Notes under the pieces: generated by a model
The model's database searches: none
What the model saw: the letters and a program-made list of their open reading frames with translations, nothing else
What the model was told of the DNA's origin: nothing
NCBI RefSeq assembly: GCF_021028955.1
Contig: NZ_JAIWPE010000046.1
Span: 1-64,000 of the forward strand
Length of the DNA: 64,000 bases
Source of the DNA: Salipaludibacillus sp. CUR1
GTDB taxonomy: Bacteria; Bacillota; Bacilli; Bacillales; Salisediminibacteriaceae
Direction: 5' to 3'
Program-made: the position numbers and the translations under genes
Shown here: in pieces, positions 27,098 through 36,122 of the stretch
Numbering within the stretch: the first letter of the stretch is position 1
How the letters are laid out: the number at the start of each line of letters is the position of its first letter

Positions 27098-27149
27098 AAA
27101 AAGAAGCCAATGTCCCGGCAGACGGCCGCCGGGGCAAGGCTCTTTTTTT
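27098..27149. terminator. terminator between the GH36 gene and the second lacI gene
   Basis: AAAGAAGCC and CCCGGC pair with GCCG..GGG and GGCTCTTTTTTT around a short loop, between two converging genes. The A-rich left side allows bidirectional use. Confidence 0.75.
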
Positions 27150-27164
27150 ATTTGGCAGAGTTGT

Positions 27165-28175
27165 TCAGTTAACTTTGCCGGTGCTTTCCCTTTTAATAAA
27201 TTCAGTAGGAATAACTACTTTTTTAGGGATTTTTCGCCTCGTTTTTAACCGTTCAACCATAAGTTCAACGGCCGTTTCTCCCATAAACTCTGTATACACT
27301 TTAACGGTCGAAAGGGAAGGCTGCAGGAATTTTGATGCCGCAATGTCGTTAAAACCGACGATAGAAACCTCATCCGGCACAGTTATATTGTGCTCGTGAA
27401 GCGCTCTTAAAGCACCGATTGCCATCGAGTCACTGGCGACAAAAAAAGCGGTAGGAAGCTTTGGTTTCTTGAGGGCCTCTTTCATAAGCTGGTAGCCGTC
27501 TTCTGAGGTGAACTGGCCTGTAAACATATACTCTTCATTAAAGAGCCCTTTTAATGTAAGGTATTCTTTAAATGCTTTTTCACGTTCATCAATCACATAA
27601 TGATCAGGTGAGGTACGCTGAGTACCGCCGATAAAACCAATTTCCCGGTGGTTGAGTGAAATAAGATAATCAAGGACGTTTACTAACGATTTGTTAAAAT
27701 CAATAACTACGGAATCACATGTGGCTTCAAGTGGTGAATCGTCTACGAAGGTGAGGGAATCGGTGATCTCTCTCAATTTCTTAATCTCTTCCGGGAGAAA
27801 TTTGCCGACCACAATAAACCCGTCAACTTTGTCTACTGAATTTAAATTCAGATCCTCACTCTGGCGGATGACCTTAACCAGCTCAATATTTTCAGCCCGG
27901 CATATTTTTTCAATACCCAGGCGGATGGCCAAATAGTAAGGATCGTTAATTTCTTCTATATCAGATTTTAACTGTACCATTCCGACCTTATATGTTTTAC
28001 TTTCCTGCTTGGCTGCACGCTCTTTCAGCGTCCTGTAATTTAAATCTTCTGCTGCTTTAAAAATACGTTCTTTAGTAGCGGCAGACACAGATAAGGATGT
28101 ATCATAATTCAGCACACGGGACACTGTAGCAATAGAAAACCCCGTTTTGTTAGCGATGTCGCGGATCGTTGCCAT
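27165..28175 (-). CDS. LacI-family transcriptional regulator (second copy)
   Basis: Sugar-responsive repressor, 336 residues. The helix-turn-helix reads IRDIANKTGFSIATVSRVLN and is followed by the SVSAATKERI hinge typical of GalR/EbgR/MsmR relatives and an effector domain (about 62-330). It is an evident paralog of the 20166-21233 regulator. It is divergent from a ROK repressor and close to the second importer and the GH42 gene, so it probably controls the beta-galactoside branch or cross-regulates both. Confidence 0.9.
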   Translation of the reverse strand: MATIRDIANKTGFSIATVSRVLNYDTSLSVSAATKERIFKAAEDLNYRTLKERAAKQESKTYKVGMVQLKSDIEEINDPYYLAIRLGIEKICRAENIELVKVIRQSEDLNLNSVDKVDGFIVVGKFLPEEIKKLREITDSLTFVDDSPLEATCDSVVIDFNKSLVNVLDYLISLNHREIGFIGGTQRTSPDHYVIDEREKAFKEYLTLKGLFNEEYMFTGQFTSEDGYQLMKEALKKPKLPTAFFVASDSMAIGALRALHEHNITVPDEVSIVGFNDIAASKFLQPSLSTVKVYTEFMGETAVELMVERLKTRRKIPKKVVIPTEFIKRESTGKVN

Positions 28176-28276
28176 AAAGTTCTCTCCTTCCGCGTTTCAA
28201 TTAATGTGACGAATCATGGCAGCTGAAAATTTTAGTAAATTTAATATGTCTTTTTAATATAACACAAATTCACAAA

Positions 28277-28301
28277 GGGGTCAGACCCCCCATTGATTTC
28301 C
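28277..28301 (-). repeat. REP palindrome
   Basis: Minus-strand unit: core GGGGTCAGACCCC (28277-28289) then the complement of a GGAAATCAATGG foot. It shares the TTCACAAA flank with the copy at 18766. Confidence 0.87.
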
Positions 28302-28323
28302 AAAGCTGTCTTTTTTAAATAAT

Positions 28324-28353
28324 TTTACAATGTTTGGTTTGTTTGCGTATAAT
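28324..28353 (+). promoter_or_regulatory. predicted promoter of the ROK repressor gene
   Basis: TTTACA (28324-28329), 18 bp, TATAAT (28348-28353). Its position shows that the ROK gene starts downstream and not at an earlier in-frame ATG (28330) that lies inside the promoter. Confidence 0.65.
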
Positions 28354-28434
28354 ATAGTTAAGTTTAAATGTTCACATTGTTTTTTTAATATTAAAACTTT
28401 AGGTGATGAGGGACATACAGGGAGTGTGAAAGAT

Positions 28435-29646
28435 ATGGTACAGAACATCACAGGTAGTTTTCAACTGATGAAATCATTAAACAGGTCGCTGGTTTTAAAT
28501 ATTATCCGCAAGGAAGAGGCGATCTCAAGGACGGATATTGCCAAGAAAGCGAACCTGACACCGCCCACCGTCTCGACGATAGTCAGTGAACTCCTCGAAA
28601 CGGGAATTATCCGGGAATTTAAAATCGGGGAATCAAAAGGCGGCCGTAAACCGATTCTATTATCAATCAACTATAATAATTATTTTGTAATTGGAGTCGA
28701 TGTAGGAACAGAGGAAGTTCGTGCAGGTTTAACTAACCTGAATGCCGAAATTCTTGCTACTAAAAAACAAAAACTCGCTACGGGCATGACCAAAAGTGAG
28801 TTCGTAACGATTCTGGAACATCTCATACGTTGGCTTCTTGAGAACGAAAAAGTGGATAAGGCAAAAGTGATCGGGATTGGCATCGGTATGCACGGAATTG
28901 TAGATCACGAAAAGGGAATTAGCATTTATGCCCCTCATTTCGGGTTTGAAAATATCCCTCTTAAAGATAAAATTGAAAACGTTTTCGATATTCCGGTCAC
29001 TGTCGAGAATGATGCCCGTTCGCTCGCATTAGCGGAATTGTGGTTCGGGAATGGGCGGGGCGCCCAAAACCTTGTATGCATTAATGTTGGCGACGGAATC
29101 GGGGCAGGTATTATTCTTAATGGCCAGCTGTTTCACGGGAAACATAATATCGCAGGCGAGTTCGGCCATATGATTGTCGACTTAAACGGCCGCCAGTGCA
29201 CGTGCGGAAGCTACGGCTGCCTGCATACTGTCGCAAGCGGTATCCGTATCAAAGAGAGGGTCACCCAGGAGATCACTATAGGAAGAAGAACGATTATTCC
29301 TGACCTTGTTGACGGGAAAAAAGAAGAGATTACAGGTGCTACGGTTCATGAAGCGGCAAAAAGAGGCGATGCTTTTGCTGTAGAGGTGCTCGATGAAGCA
29401 GGCAGGTTTCTCGGAATCGGCATAACTAATTTAATTAATTTTATGAACCCGGACAAAATTATTGTCGGTGGAGGCGTTTCAAAAGCAGGAAATTTTATTA
29501 TGGATCCGCTAAAAGAGACGGTAAAGAAGCGGGCGATGACGACAGATGCCAAATCGACGGAGATAACCGTATCAGAGCTTGCCGCCCAAGGGACGATGAT
29601 CGGCGCCGTGACCCTTGTTCTTAAACAATTATATGACCGGTCATAA
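28435..29646 (+). CDS. ROK-family transcriptional repressor (XylR/NagC type)
   Basis: Regulator of 403 residues with an N-terminal winged helix (RTDIAKKANLTPPTVSTIVSEL, about 27-48) fused to a ROK sugar-binding domain. The latter has VIGVDVGTEEVRAGL, VENDARSLALAE, GDGIGAGIILNG and an intact zinc motif CTCGSYGCL. ATG at 28435 has GGGAG upstream and follows the promoter at 28324-28353; the frame extends 35 codons upstream but would start inside that promoter. It stands before the second solute-binding protein gene and probably represses it until a sugar binds. The ligand is unknown. Confidence 0.88.
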   Translation: MVQNITGSFQLMKSLNRSLVLNIIRKEEAISRTDIAKKANLTPPTVSTIVSELLETGIIREFKIGESKGGRKPILLSINYNNYFVIGVDVGTEEVRAGLTNLNAEILATKKQKLATGMTKSEFVTILEHLIRWLLENEKVDKAKVIGIGIGMHGIVDHEKGISIYAPHFGFENIPLKDKIENVFDIPVTVENDARSLALAELWFGNGRGAQNLVCINVGDGIGAGIILNGQLFHGKHNIAGEFGHMIVDLNGRQCTCGSYGCLHTVASGIRIKERVTQEITIGRRTIIPDLVDGKKEEITGATVHEAAKRGDAFAVEVLDEAGRFLGIGITNLINFMNPDKIIVGGGVSKAGNFIMDPLKETVKKRAMTTDAKSTEITVSELAAQGTMIGAVTLVLKQLYDRS

Positions 29647-29705
29647 CAACAGCAGAAACTCCAGTAAATACCAGTCACTAAATATTCAAAAAATACTTTT
29701 CATTT

Positions 29706-29734
29706 TTGAAAAGGTATGATACATTATCTTTAAT
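29706..29734 (+). promoter_or_regulatory. predicted promoter of the second binding-protein operon
   Basis: TTGAAA (29706-29711), 17 bp, TTTAAT (29729-29734). Confidence 0.45.
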
Positions 29735-29836
29735 TACTAATTTAATTTAAAAAAGTTTTGTTGACGCTTTTTGGCCACACTGGAAAAACTACAGACGTCT
29801 CGTTCTAAGAGAAGACACCTATTTTTTTCAAAACGA

Positions 29837-29851
29837 ATGAAAGCGGATACA
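29837..29851 (+). promoter_or_regulatory. cre site in the leader of the second binding-protein gene
   Basis: ATGAAAGCGGATACA fits the CcpA consensus WTGNAANCGNWNNCW fully. It lies between the predicted promoter and the start codon, a roadblock position. Confidence 0.6.
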
Positions 29852-29878
29852 AAACTAAATCAAGGGGGAATTAACAAA

Positions 29879-31195
29879 ATGAAACCATGGAAAACAATGT
29901 TGGCTGGTGCTTTGTCTGTTTCTATGCTTGCGGCATGCGGAGGAAATGATGATGCTGAAGGAGGCGCTGACGGTGAAACAGATCCGGACGAGGTTTCCGG
30001 TGAGATTACTGTCTGGGGCTGGAATGTGGCAGCTTCTTCTATGGAAATTGCAATCGAAGGCTTTCAGGAGGAATATCCTGATGTGGAAGTGACAGTGGAA
30101 GATATCGGCCGTGAAGATTTATATGACCGGTTAACGGTTGGTTTGGCGGCAGGCGGATCAGGGCTACCGGATGTCACCATGGTTGAGACAGACCGTCTTG
30201 ATAATTATATCGCAGAATTTCCGGATGGTTTCGTAAACCTCAGTGAGTATGGATTCGATGATCATGAAGATAAATTCGCCGAGTCAAAAATAGAAACAAT
30301 GAAAAACAATGACGGAGACTTTGTAGCGGCTCCATGGGATATCGGGCCGGCAGGTGTTTTTTACAACATCCCTTTATTTGAGGAAGCGGGCGTAGACCCG
30401 GATGATATCGAAACTTGGGATGACTTTATCGCAGCCGGTGAAACAATCCTTGATGAAACCGGCGCTCAAATGGTCCCTATCGATATTTCTGCAGATGATG
30501 CCTTATTCCGTATGATGATGAACCTTCAAGGCACCTATTATTTTGACGAAGATGGAAACATCGATCTTCACAACGAAGAAGGACAGCAAGCATTAGCGAC
30601 AATTAAAGAAATGCGGGAAAAAGACCTTGTTGCGAATGCTGACGGCTGGGACGGTACTGTTACAGCGACAGTCAACAACCAGGTAGCCACTGTGCCGTTC
30701 GGCGTCTGGTACGCTGGAACGATTATGGATCAGGCACCTGAACAGGAAGGCGAGTGGGGTGTATTTAAACTTCCTGCTTTTGAAGAAGGCGGCAACCGTG
30801 ATGCTAACCTTGGAGGCTCAGACTTAACTGTCATCAACGGGTCTGATAACGAGCAGGCAGCTTATGCTTTCGTTGAATACTTTACAACTGACTCTGACGC
30901 CCAGGTTAATGCGTTAAGTGAGTACGGTATCTTCCCTTCACTCCTTGAAGCATATGATGATCCATTCTTCGAGGAAGAAGATGAGTACTTTAACAATGAG
31001 CCGATTTGGAGCTTGTTTGCAGATATTTCTGAAGGCGTCCTTCCGGCAAACTATACAAGCGACTATGCAAGAGCCCTCCGCTATTCTTCTGATGCACAGG
31101 CTAACGCACTGCTTCAGGATGCGGATCCGGCAGAAGCTTTAAGAGAAGCGGCCGACATGATTGCAAATGAAACGCAAAGAGACATTAACGAATAA
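29879..31195 (+). CDS. sugar ABC transporter substrate-binding lipoprotein (second system)
   Basis: Family 1 solute-binding lipoprotein, 438 residues. The lipobox MLAAC gives Cys20; an acidic linker follows, then GEITVWGWNVAASSMEIA and the conserved WYAGTIMD region. ATG at 29879 follows GGGGG by 10 nt. The frame is open 36 codons further upstream, but that segment contains the cre site and has no start signal. It is acidic overall. It is followed by a terminator, two permeases and a GH42 beta-galactosidase, which points to a beta-galactoside or galacto-oligosaccharide ligand. Confidence 0.9.
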   Translation: MKPWKTMLAGALSVSMLAACGGNDDAEGGADGETDPDEVSGEITVWGWNVAASSMEIAIEGFQEEYPDVEVTVEDIGREDLYDRLTVGLAAGGSGLPDVTMVETDRLDNYIAEFPDGFVNLSEYGFDDHEDKFAESKIETMKNNDGDFVAAPWDIGPAGVFYNIPLFEEAGVDPDDIETWDDFIAAGETILDETGAQMVPIDISADDALFRMMMNLQGTYYFDEDGNIDLHNEEGQQALATIKEMREKDLVANADGWDGTVTATVNNQVATVPFGVWYAGTIMDQAPEQEGEWGVFKLPAFEEGGNRDANLGGSDLTVINGSDNEQAAYAFVEYFTTDSDAQVNALSEYGIFPSLLEAYDDPFFEEEDEYFNNEPIWSLFADISEGVLPANYTSDYARALRYSSDAQANALLQDADPAEALREAADMIANETQRDINE

Positions 31196-31205
31196 TAAAT
31201 TAAAA

Positions 31206-31240
31206 GAGAGAAGAGCGTCCCGATGCTCTTCTTTCTTTCC
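31206..31240 (+). terminator. intercistronic terminator after the second binding-protein gene
   Basis: GAAGAGC pairs with GCTCTTC around GTCCCGAT, followed by a T-rich tail. The arrangement matches the first importer. Confidence 0.75.
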
Positions 31241-31340
31241 TAACTGATAGTTAAACAATTTAATTAAGTATTGGGAGTCTGCTCCAGTTGCAGGCGGCGG
31301 GACTTCTTAAAAAGGATTTTTTAAGAAAGAGAGGGTTTTC

Positions 31341-32249
31341 ATGATGAATCAGTCAACAGCTGAATCTAAGAAAAAACCGAAACGAAAATTTATAACACCA
31401 AAAACAGCACCATATCTATTTATCGCCCCTGCAGTTATTTTATTTATTATATTTACTGTTTATCCGGTGATTCAGTCATTGATTTTAAGCTTCCAGACAT
31501 CGAGTGGCGGAGTCAGTACATTTGCAGGGCTCGATAATTACCGGCGTCTGTTTAACGACCCGCTGTTTTACCGGGCATTAGGGAACACGTTCACCATTCT
31601 GATTATTCAGGTTCCGATTATGCTTACCATCGCGGTGCTGTTAGCAGTACTCATGAACTCAGCTCTGTTAAAAATGAGAGCATTTTTCCGGATTGCTTTT
31701 TTCATGCCGGCTATTACAGCATTGGTTGCCTACGCGATCGTTTTCATGATTATGCTTGATGAAAACTATGGTCTAGTAAACTATGCTTTAAGTTTAGTAG
31801 GGATTGACCCTATCGCCTGGCTGAATGATCCATTCTGGGCCAAAGTGTCACTTATTGTGGCGGTTACGTGGCGCTGGACGGGTTATAACATGGTTATTTT
31901 CCTGGCCGGTCTGCAAAATATCTCAAACGATTTGTACGAAGCAGCGAGTATCGACGGGGCGGGAAAAATACGGCAGTTCTTTTCCATTACGCTTCCGCAA
32001 TTGAAACCGATCTTCCTGTTTACGTTCGTGCTGTCCACCATCGGTACATTACAGCTTTTTGATGAGCCGTTTATTTTAACCGGCGGGGGCCCGAACAACT
32101 CGACACTTACTATTTCTTTGTATTTATACATTAACGGTTTCCGTTATTTTGACTTTAACTATGCATCCGCTATTGCATATATACTCGTTATTATAATTGC
32201 TCTCTTATCCTGGTTCCAAATGAAAGTGGTAGGTGATAAAGATGACTAA
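31341..32249 (+). CDS. sugar ABC transporter permease (MalF type)
   Basis: Integral membrane permease, 302 residues, with a Lys-rich cytoplasmic N terminus and six predicted TM helices. The EAA loop reads EAASIDGAGKIRQFFSITLP and the family segment FDEPFILTGGGPNNSTLT follows. It overlaps the next gene by 17 bp, indicating coupled translation. Confidence 0.92.
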   Translation: MMNQSTAESKKKPKRKFITPKTAPYLFIAPAVILFIIFTVYPVIQSLILSFQTSSGGVSTFAGLDNYRRLFNDPLFYRALGNTFTILIIQVPIMLTIAVLLAVLMNSALLKMRAFFRIAFFMPAITALVAYAIVFMIMLDENYGLVNYALSLVGIDPIAWLNDPFWAKVSLIVAVTWRWTGYNMVIFLAGLQNISNDLYEAASIDGAGKIRQFFSITLPQLKPIFLFTFVLSTIGTLQLFDEPFILTGGGPNNSTLTISLYLYINGFRYFDFNYASAIAYILVIIIALLSWFQMKVVGDKDD

Positions 32250-33084
32250 CAACAAGAATAAGACAACGACCATTTTAAAAAAGACAGGCTTGTATACGTT
32301 ATTGGGAATCGGTGTCTTCTTATCTATGTTTCCTTTCTACTGGATGTTCATTGGAGCCACGAACCCTTCCGGGGCTATTTTCAGCATGCCCCCAAACTTA
32401 GTACCGGGAGACCACTTTTTTGAAAACTTAAGAAACTTGAACGAAAACGTAGGGATCTGGCGGGTCATTATGAACTCGTTAATTATTACGCTGACTTTTA
32501 CCGTTGTCAGTGTGATGATTTGTTCAGCTGCCGGTTTTGCCTTTGCCAAGTATCAGTTTAAAGGCCGCGATCCGATCTTTTTCATGCTGCTGCTGGCCAT
32601 TATGATTCCTTATCATGTAACGCTGATTCCGTTATTCGAACTGATGGCTAATGTCGGCTGGCTCAATACGTACCAGGCGGTAATCCTGCCTCACCTGGCG
32701 TACCCTTTTGCAATTTTTCTAATGAGACAGAACATGAGGTCCATCCCTGACTCGCTATTAGAGGCTGCCCGTGTGGACGGAGCCGGCGAGATGCGTATTT
32801 TCTTCACCGTCGTATTGCCGACGATGAGACCGGCACTTGCGGCAGTTGCTATCTTCCTGTTTATGTTCCAGTGGAACAACTTCCTCTGGCCGTTAGTCGT
32901 CTTAGGAGACAGCTCCATGTACACACTTCCTGTCGCGTTATCCAGCCTTGTAGGGATGTCGCGGATCGACTACGGGCAGATCATGCTTGGTACAACCTTA
33001 TCTACCCTGCCAATTATGGTATTCTTCCTGCTTCTGCAGCGCCAGTTTATTTCCGGTATCCTCGGAGGTTCGGTGAAAGAGTAA
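32233..33084 (+). CDS. sugar ABC transporter permease (MalG type)
   Basis: Integral membrane permease, 283 residues. The EAA loop reads EAARVDGAGEMRIFFTVVLP and the C terminus is RQFISGILGGSVKE, as in MalG relatives. It forms the translocation channel with the preceding permease. An in-frame ATG four codons downstream (MTNNK) is an alternative start. No ATPase gene lies nearby, so a multitask MsmK/MsmX-type ATPase encoded elsewhere is inferred. Confidence 0.9.
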   Translation: MIKMTNNKNKTTTILKKTGLYTLLGIGVFLSMFPFYWMFIGATNPSGAIFSMPPNLVPGDHFFENLRNLNENVGIWRVIMNSLIITLTFTVVSVMICSAAGFAFAKYQFKGRDPIFFMLLLAIMIPYHVTLIPLFELMANVGWLNTYQAVILPHLAYPFAIFLMRQNMRSIPDSLLEAARVDGAGEMRIFFTVVLPTMRPALAAVAIFLFMFQWNNFLWPLVVLGDSSMYTLPVALSSLVGMSRIDYGQIMLGTTLSTLPIMVFFLLLQRQFISGILGGSVKE

Positions 33085-33231
33085 GCTAGGCAGGCTTCTT
33101 CTGTCAGGAAAAAAGCGGTGGCGGCGGTGCCAAAGGATTTTAACGCATAGCAAGTGTATCTGAAAAAATTAATACAACCTTTAACAGCAATGAAAAAAGA
33201 AAAACAGATGGTTTTAAAAGGAGTTTTTGAT

Positions 33232-35247
33232 ATGTATATTGGAGTGGATTATTATCCGGAACAATGGCCGCGTGAGCGGTGGGAAACTGATTTAAAGCTG
33301 ATGAAAGAGCTGGGCATTAATGTCGTCAGAATTGCTGAATTCGGATGGAGTGTCATGGAACCTGAAGAAGGAACGTACGATTTTTCCTTAATTGATGACG
33401 CCATTGCGGCTATTGAATCATACGGGTTTGACGTCGTGCTCGGTACACCGACCGCTACCCCTCCCGCCTGGCTGATCGAAAAATACCCGGACGTCCTTCC
33501 GGCTGATGACCACGGGAATGTAATTGGTTTTGGAGCACGCAGACATTACACGGTGAACAGTGAGATTTACCAGCAGCTTACGAAACAGATTGTAGAAGAG
33601 ATGGCTAAGCGGTACGGGAGCCATCCTGCGGTCATCGGCTGGCAGGTGGATAATGAATACGGCCATGAAAAATCCGACCGGAGTTACAGTGAAACAGACC
33701 GGAAAGCTTTCCAGTCCTGGCTCCAGGAAAAGTACGAAAGTCTTGATGAACTTAATGAAAGGTGGGGGACGGTTTTCTGGAGCCAGACGTATACGAACTG
33801 GACGCAGATTCCTGTTCCTAAAAAAGTGTACCAGGAGCATAACCCGAGCTTGCTTTTGGACTTCGACCGCTTCTGTGCGGAAGCTTATAACCGTTATAAC
33901 CGTCTTCAGGTTGAGACGTTAAGAAAGTATATTGCCGACAGGCAGTTTATTACCCATAACTTTGTGTATTCGGGGCTTGCCCAGGATCAGAAAGAAATGG
34001 CTAAAGATTTGGATTTCATTTCATTTGATAATTATCCCGTCTGGGGCGGTCTGGCAGATCCGATCTCGCCTGCCGCTATTGCGAGGCAGCATGACTTGTG
34101 TCGCGGGACGAAAAACGGCAAAGGTTACTGGGTAATGGAAGAATTATCAGGTGCACAGGGATGGAGCCAGATCGGCTACCTGCCGCGGCCGGGCCATTTA
34201 AAATTGTGGACGTACCAGGCGATTTCACGTGGTGCAGAAGCGATTGTCTATTTTCGCTGGCGGGCGGCCAGGTATGGAACAGAGCAGTTCTGCCATGGCA
34301 TCCTTGATCACGACGGCAAGCCGCGAAGAAAATATAATGAAGTGAAAGACGTAATCACGTCTCTTGAAGGTTTTGGAGATCAATGGATTGAGTCTGACAT
34401 TCCGGCTGACGTCGGTTTTTACCATGACCCTGAGAATGACTGGGCGTGGCAGATCCAGCCTCAGTCCGACCAGTTTAACTATATCGGGGAGTTTCTAAGG
34501 TTTTACGAGCCTGCCCATTCGTTGAACGCCCAGGGGAATATCATCCGGGATGATGAAGATTTAAGCCGGTACAAAGTAGTTGTCGTCCCCGTGTACTTTT
34601 TAACGAAAAAGACGTTTAACGATAAGCTGAAAGACTATGTCGCTAACGGTGGAACGGTGGTATTCAGTTACCGTACCGGTGTAAAAGACGAGGATAATAT
34701 TGTGACCGACCAGACGTTGCCTGGCGATCTGGCAGGGCTTGCAGGAATACAAGTGAAGGAATATGAATCACTCAGAGGCGGCAAGTCCGGACGTGTGAAA
34801 GGTGTAGCAGGCGCAGTGGAAGGCCTGTCGTCGTCCGCAAGCGTCTGGTGTGATTATATTGAGCCGGAAACAGCAGAGGTGCTCGCCACTTATGAGGATT
34901 CCTGGTTCCAGGACCTTGCAGCTGTGACGAAAAATAAATATGGTGAAGGAACCGTCTATTATGTAGGGGCCGGAATTGAATCGCCGATGCTTAAAAAGCT
35001 GTATGCGTCTATTTTTGAAGATGCGAACGTGATATATACGGAAACAGCGGAGAATGTCGAGCTCGTGAGAAGAGAGAGTGAAGAGGCGTCGTACTTATCC
35101 GTCTTAAACCACGACGTGGAGGCAGGCCATGAAGTGGCCCTTCCTGAAGGGGAGTGGACCGATGCCGCTTCTGGCGAAAAGCATACAGGAGTTTTAGAGA
35201 TTCCCCGCCTTGGCAGCCTCGTCCTCAAGAAAAGAAAGCAGCAATAA
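33232..35247 (+). CDS. GH42 beta-galactosidase
   Basis: Cytosolic beta-galactosidase of 671 residues, the usual length for GH42. The catalytic barrel starts at YIGVDYYPEQWPRERW. The acid/base Glu142 is in QVDNEYG and the nucleophile Glu303 in WVMEELSG, followed by the trimerisation domain and a short C-terminal beta domain. ATG at 33232 has AAAAGGAG 8 nt upstream; the frame is open 26 codons earlier but lacks a start signal. It ends the second importer operon and is followed by a terminator. There is no signal peptide, so it acts on imported galactosides such as lactose or galactan fragments. Confidence 0.94.
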   Translation: MYIGVDYYPEQWPRERWETDLKLMKELGINVVRIAEFGWSVMEPEEGTYDFSLIDDAIAAIESYGFDVVLGTPTATPPAWLIEKYPDVLPADDHGNVIGFGARRHYTVNSEIYQQLTKQIVEEMAKRYGSHPAVIGWQVDNEYGHEKSDRSYSETDRKAFQSWLQEKYESLDELNERWGTVFWSQTYTNWTQIPVPKKVYQEHNPSLLLDFDRFCAEAYNRYNRLQVETLRKYIADRQFITHNFVYSGLAQDQKEMAKDLDFISFDNYPVWGGLADPISPAAIARQHDLCRGTKNGKGYWVMEELSGAQGWSQIGYLPRPGHLKLWTYQAISRGAEAIVYFRWRAARYGTEQFCHGILDHDGKPRRKYNEVKDVITSLEGFGDQWIESDIPADVGFYHDPENDWAWQIQPQSDQFNYIGEFLRFYEPAHSLNAQGNIIRDDEDLSRYKVVVVPVYFLTKKTFNDKLKDYVANGGTVVFSYRTGVKDEDNIVTDQTLPGDLAGLAGIQVKEYESLRGGKSGRVKGVAGAVEGLSSSASVWCDYIEPETAEVLATYEDSWFQDLAAVTKNKYGEGTVYYVGAGIESPMLKKLYASIFEDANVIYTETAENVELVRRESEEASYLSVLNHDVEAGHEVALPEGEWTDAASGEKHTGVLEIPRLGSLVLKKRKQQ

Positions 35248-35253
35248 AATGGG

Positions 35254-35282
35254 ACGGGAGAGGCTCAGCCTCTCCCGTTTTG
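35254..35282 (+). terminator. terminator of the GH42 operon
   Basis: ACGGGAGAGGC pairs perfectly with GCCTCTCCCGT around TCA, followed by TTT. Confidence 0.88.
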
Positions 35283-35286
35283 TCAG

Positions 35287-35316
35287 AAACTGGGGGGTCT
35301 GTCCCCCCAGTTTTTT
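35287..35316. repeat. REP forming a complete hairpin with T tail
   Basis: AAACTGGGGGG, loop TCTGT, CCCCCCAGTTTTTT. It immediately follows the GH42 terminator and could serve as a second one. Confidence 0.85.
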
Positions 35317-35401
35317 CAAGCATATTGGTGGCTTTTAATCAAAAGGGTTCTGTAAAATATAGTTTAGAAAGCGTTATCATTTTGAAGGAGGAGTGGTAGA
35401 A

Positions 35402-35962
35402 GTGTACGATATTATCATTGTAGGAGCCGGTCCGGCGGGAGCGAGTGCTGCTTTGTTTACGTCTAAAGCCGGAAAGAAAACGTTAATGATTGACAGCGGG
35501 CAGAGTATTACTAAGAAAGCGTGGCTTGAGAACCATTACGGGTTAATGGAAGCAACAGGGCCTGATCTCGTCGATACCGGGATTAAACAGGCTGAGAAAT
35601 TCGGTACCGAGGTGATCGAAACGAAAGTATCGAAGGTGACGAAAGCCGGAGATGGAGTTAAAGTTGAAACAGACATCGGTGCTTATGACGGGAAGCATGT
35701 CATTCTGGCCACCGGTGTGATGGCGAATGTCGCTGAGGATTCCGGTATCACTACGAAAGAGGGGACAGAGCCTAAGATTAAAAAAATTGTGGCCGTTGAC
35801 CGCGAAGGAAAAACAAACGTCAACGGAGTCTGGGCGGCAGGCACGTGTGCAGGCGAAAGTGTCCATACAATTATCACGGCAGGCCACGGAGCCGCAGTAG
35901 CGATCAACGTCATCAGCGAACTGAACGGCGAGCGCTATGTAGACCACGATATTTTAAAATAA
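35402..35962 (+). CDS. half-size FAD-dependent oxidoreductase (thioredoxin-reductase-like)
   Basis: Flavoprotein of 186 residues with an N-terminal FAD motif (IIIVGAGPAGASAALFTSKAG) and the C-terminal FAD-closing segment GVWAAGTCAGESVHTIITAGHG. In thioredoxin reductases these flank an NADPH-binding domain and a CxxC pair; both are missing here, so the protein is just over half the usual length. It could act with a partner or an unusual electron donor. The start is GTG at 35402, 9 nt after GGAGG; an earlier GTG at 35393 overlaps that site. It is monocistronic with its own terminator. Confidence 0.75.
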   Translation: MYDIIIVGAGPAGASAALFTSKAGKKTLMIDSGQSITKKAWLENHYGLMEATGPDLVDTGIKQAEKFGTEVIETKVSKVTKAGDGVKVETDIGAYDGKHVILATGVMANVAEDSGITTKEGTEPKIKKIVAVDREGKTNVNGVWAAGTCAGESVHTIITAGHGAAVAINVISELNGERYVDHDILK

Positions 35963-35993
35963 TTTATTTTTTTTCACACATATGAGTACCTGA

Positions 35994-36016
35994 CCCGGCG
36001 GGCTGCCGGGTTTTTC
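35994..36016 (+). terminator. terminator of the half-size flavoprotein gene
   Basis: CCCGGC pairs with GCCGGG around GGGCT, then TTTTTC. Confidence 0.8.
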
Positions 36017-36029
36017 TTATGATGAAAAT

Positions 36030-36054
36030 GGAAATGAATGGGGGGTCTGACCCC
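36030..36054 (+). repeat. REP palindrome
   Basis: Foot GGAAATGAATGG and perfect core GGGGTCTGACCCC (36042-36054), upstream of the PspA-like gene. Confidence 0.87.
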
Positions 36055-36122
36055 AAACATCCATGTTTTTTCTGTATACTGGAAGTAGTGCTCATTTCTC
36101 AGTGAGGAAAGGAGGGGACGGG

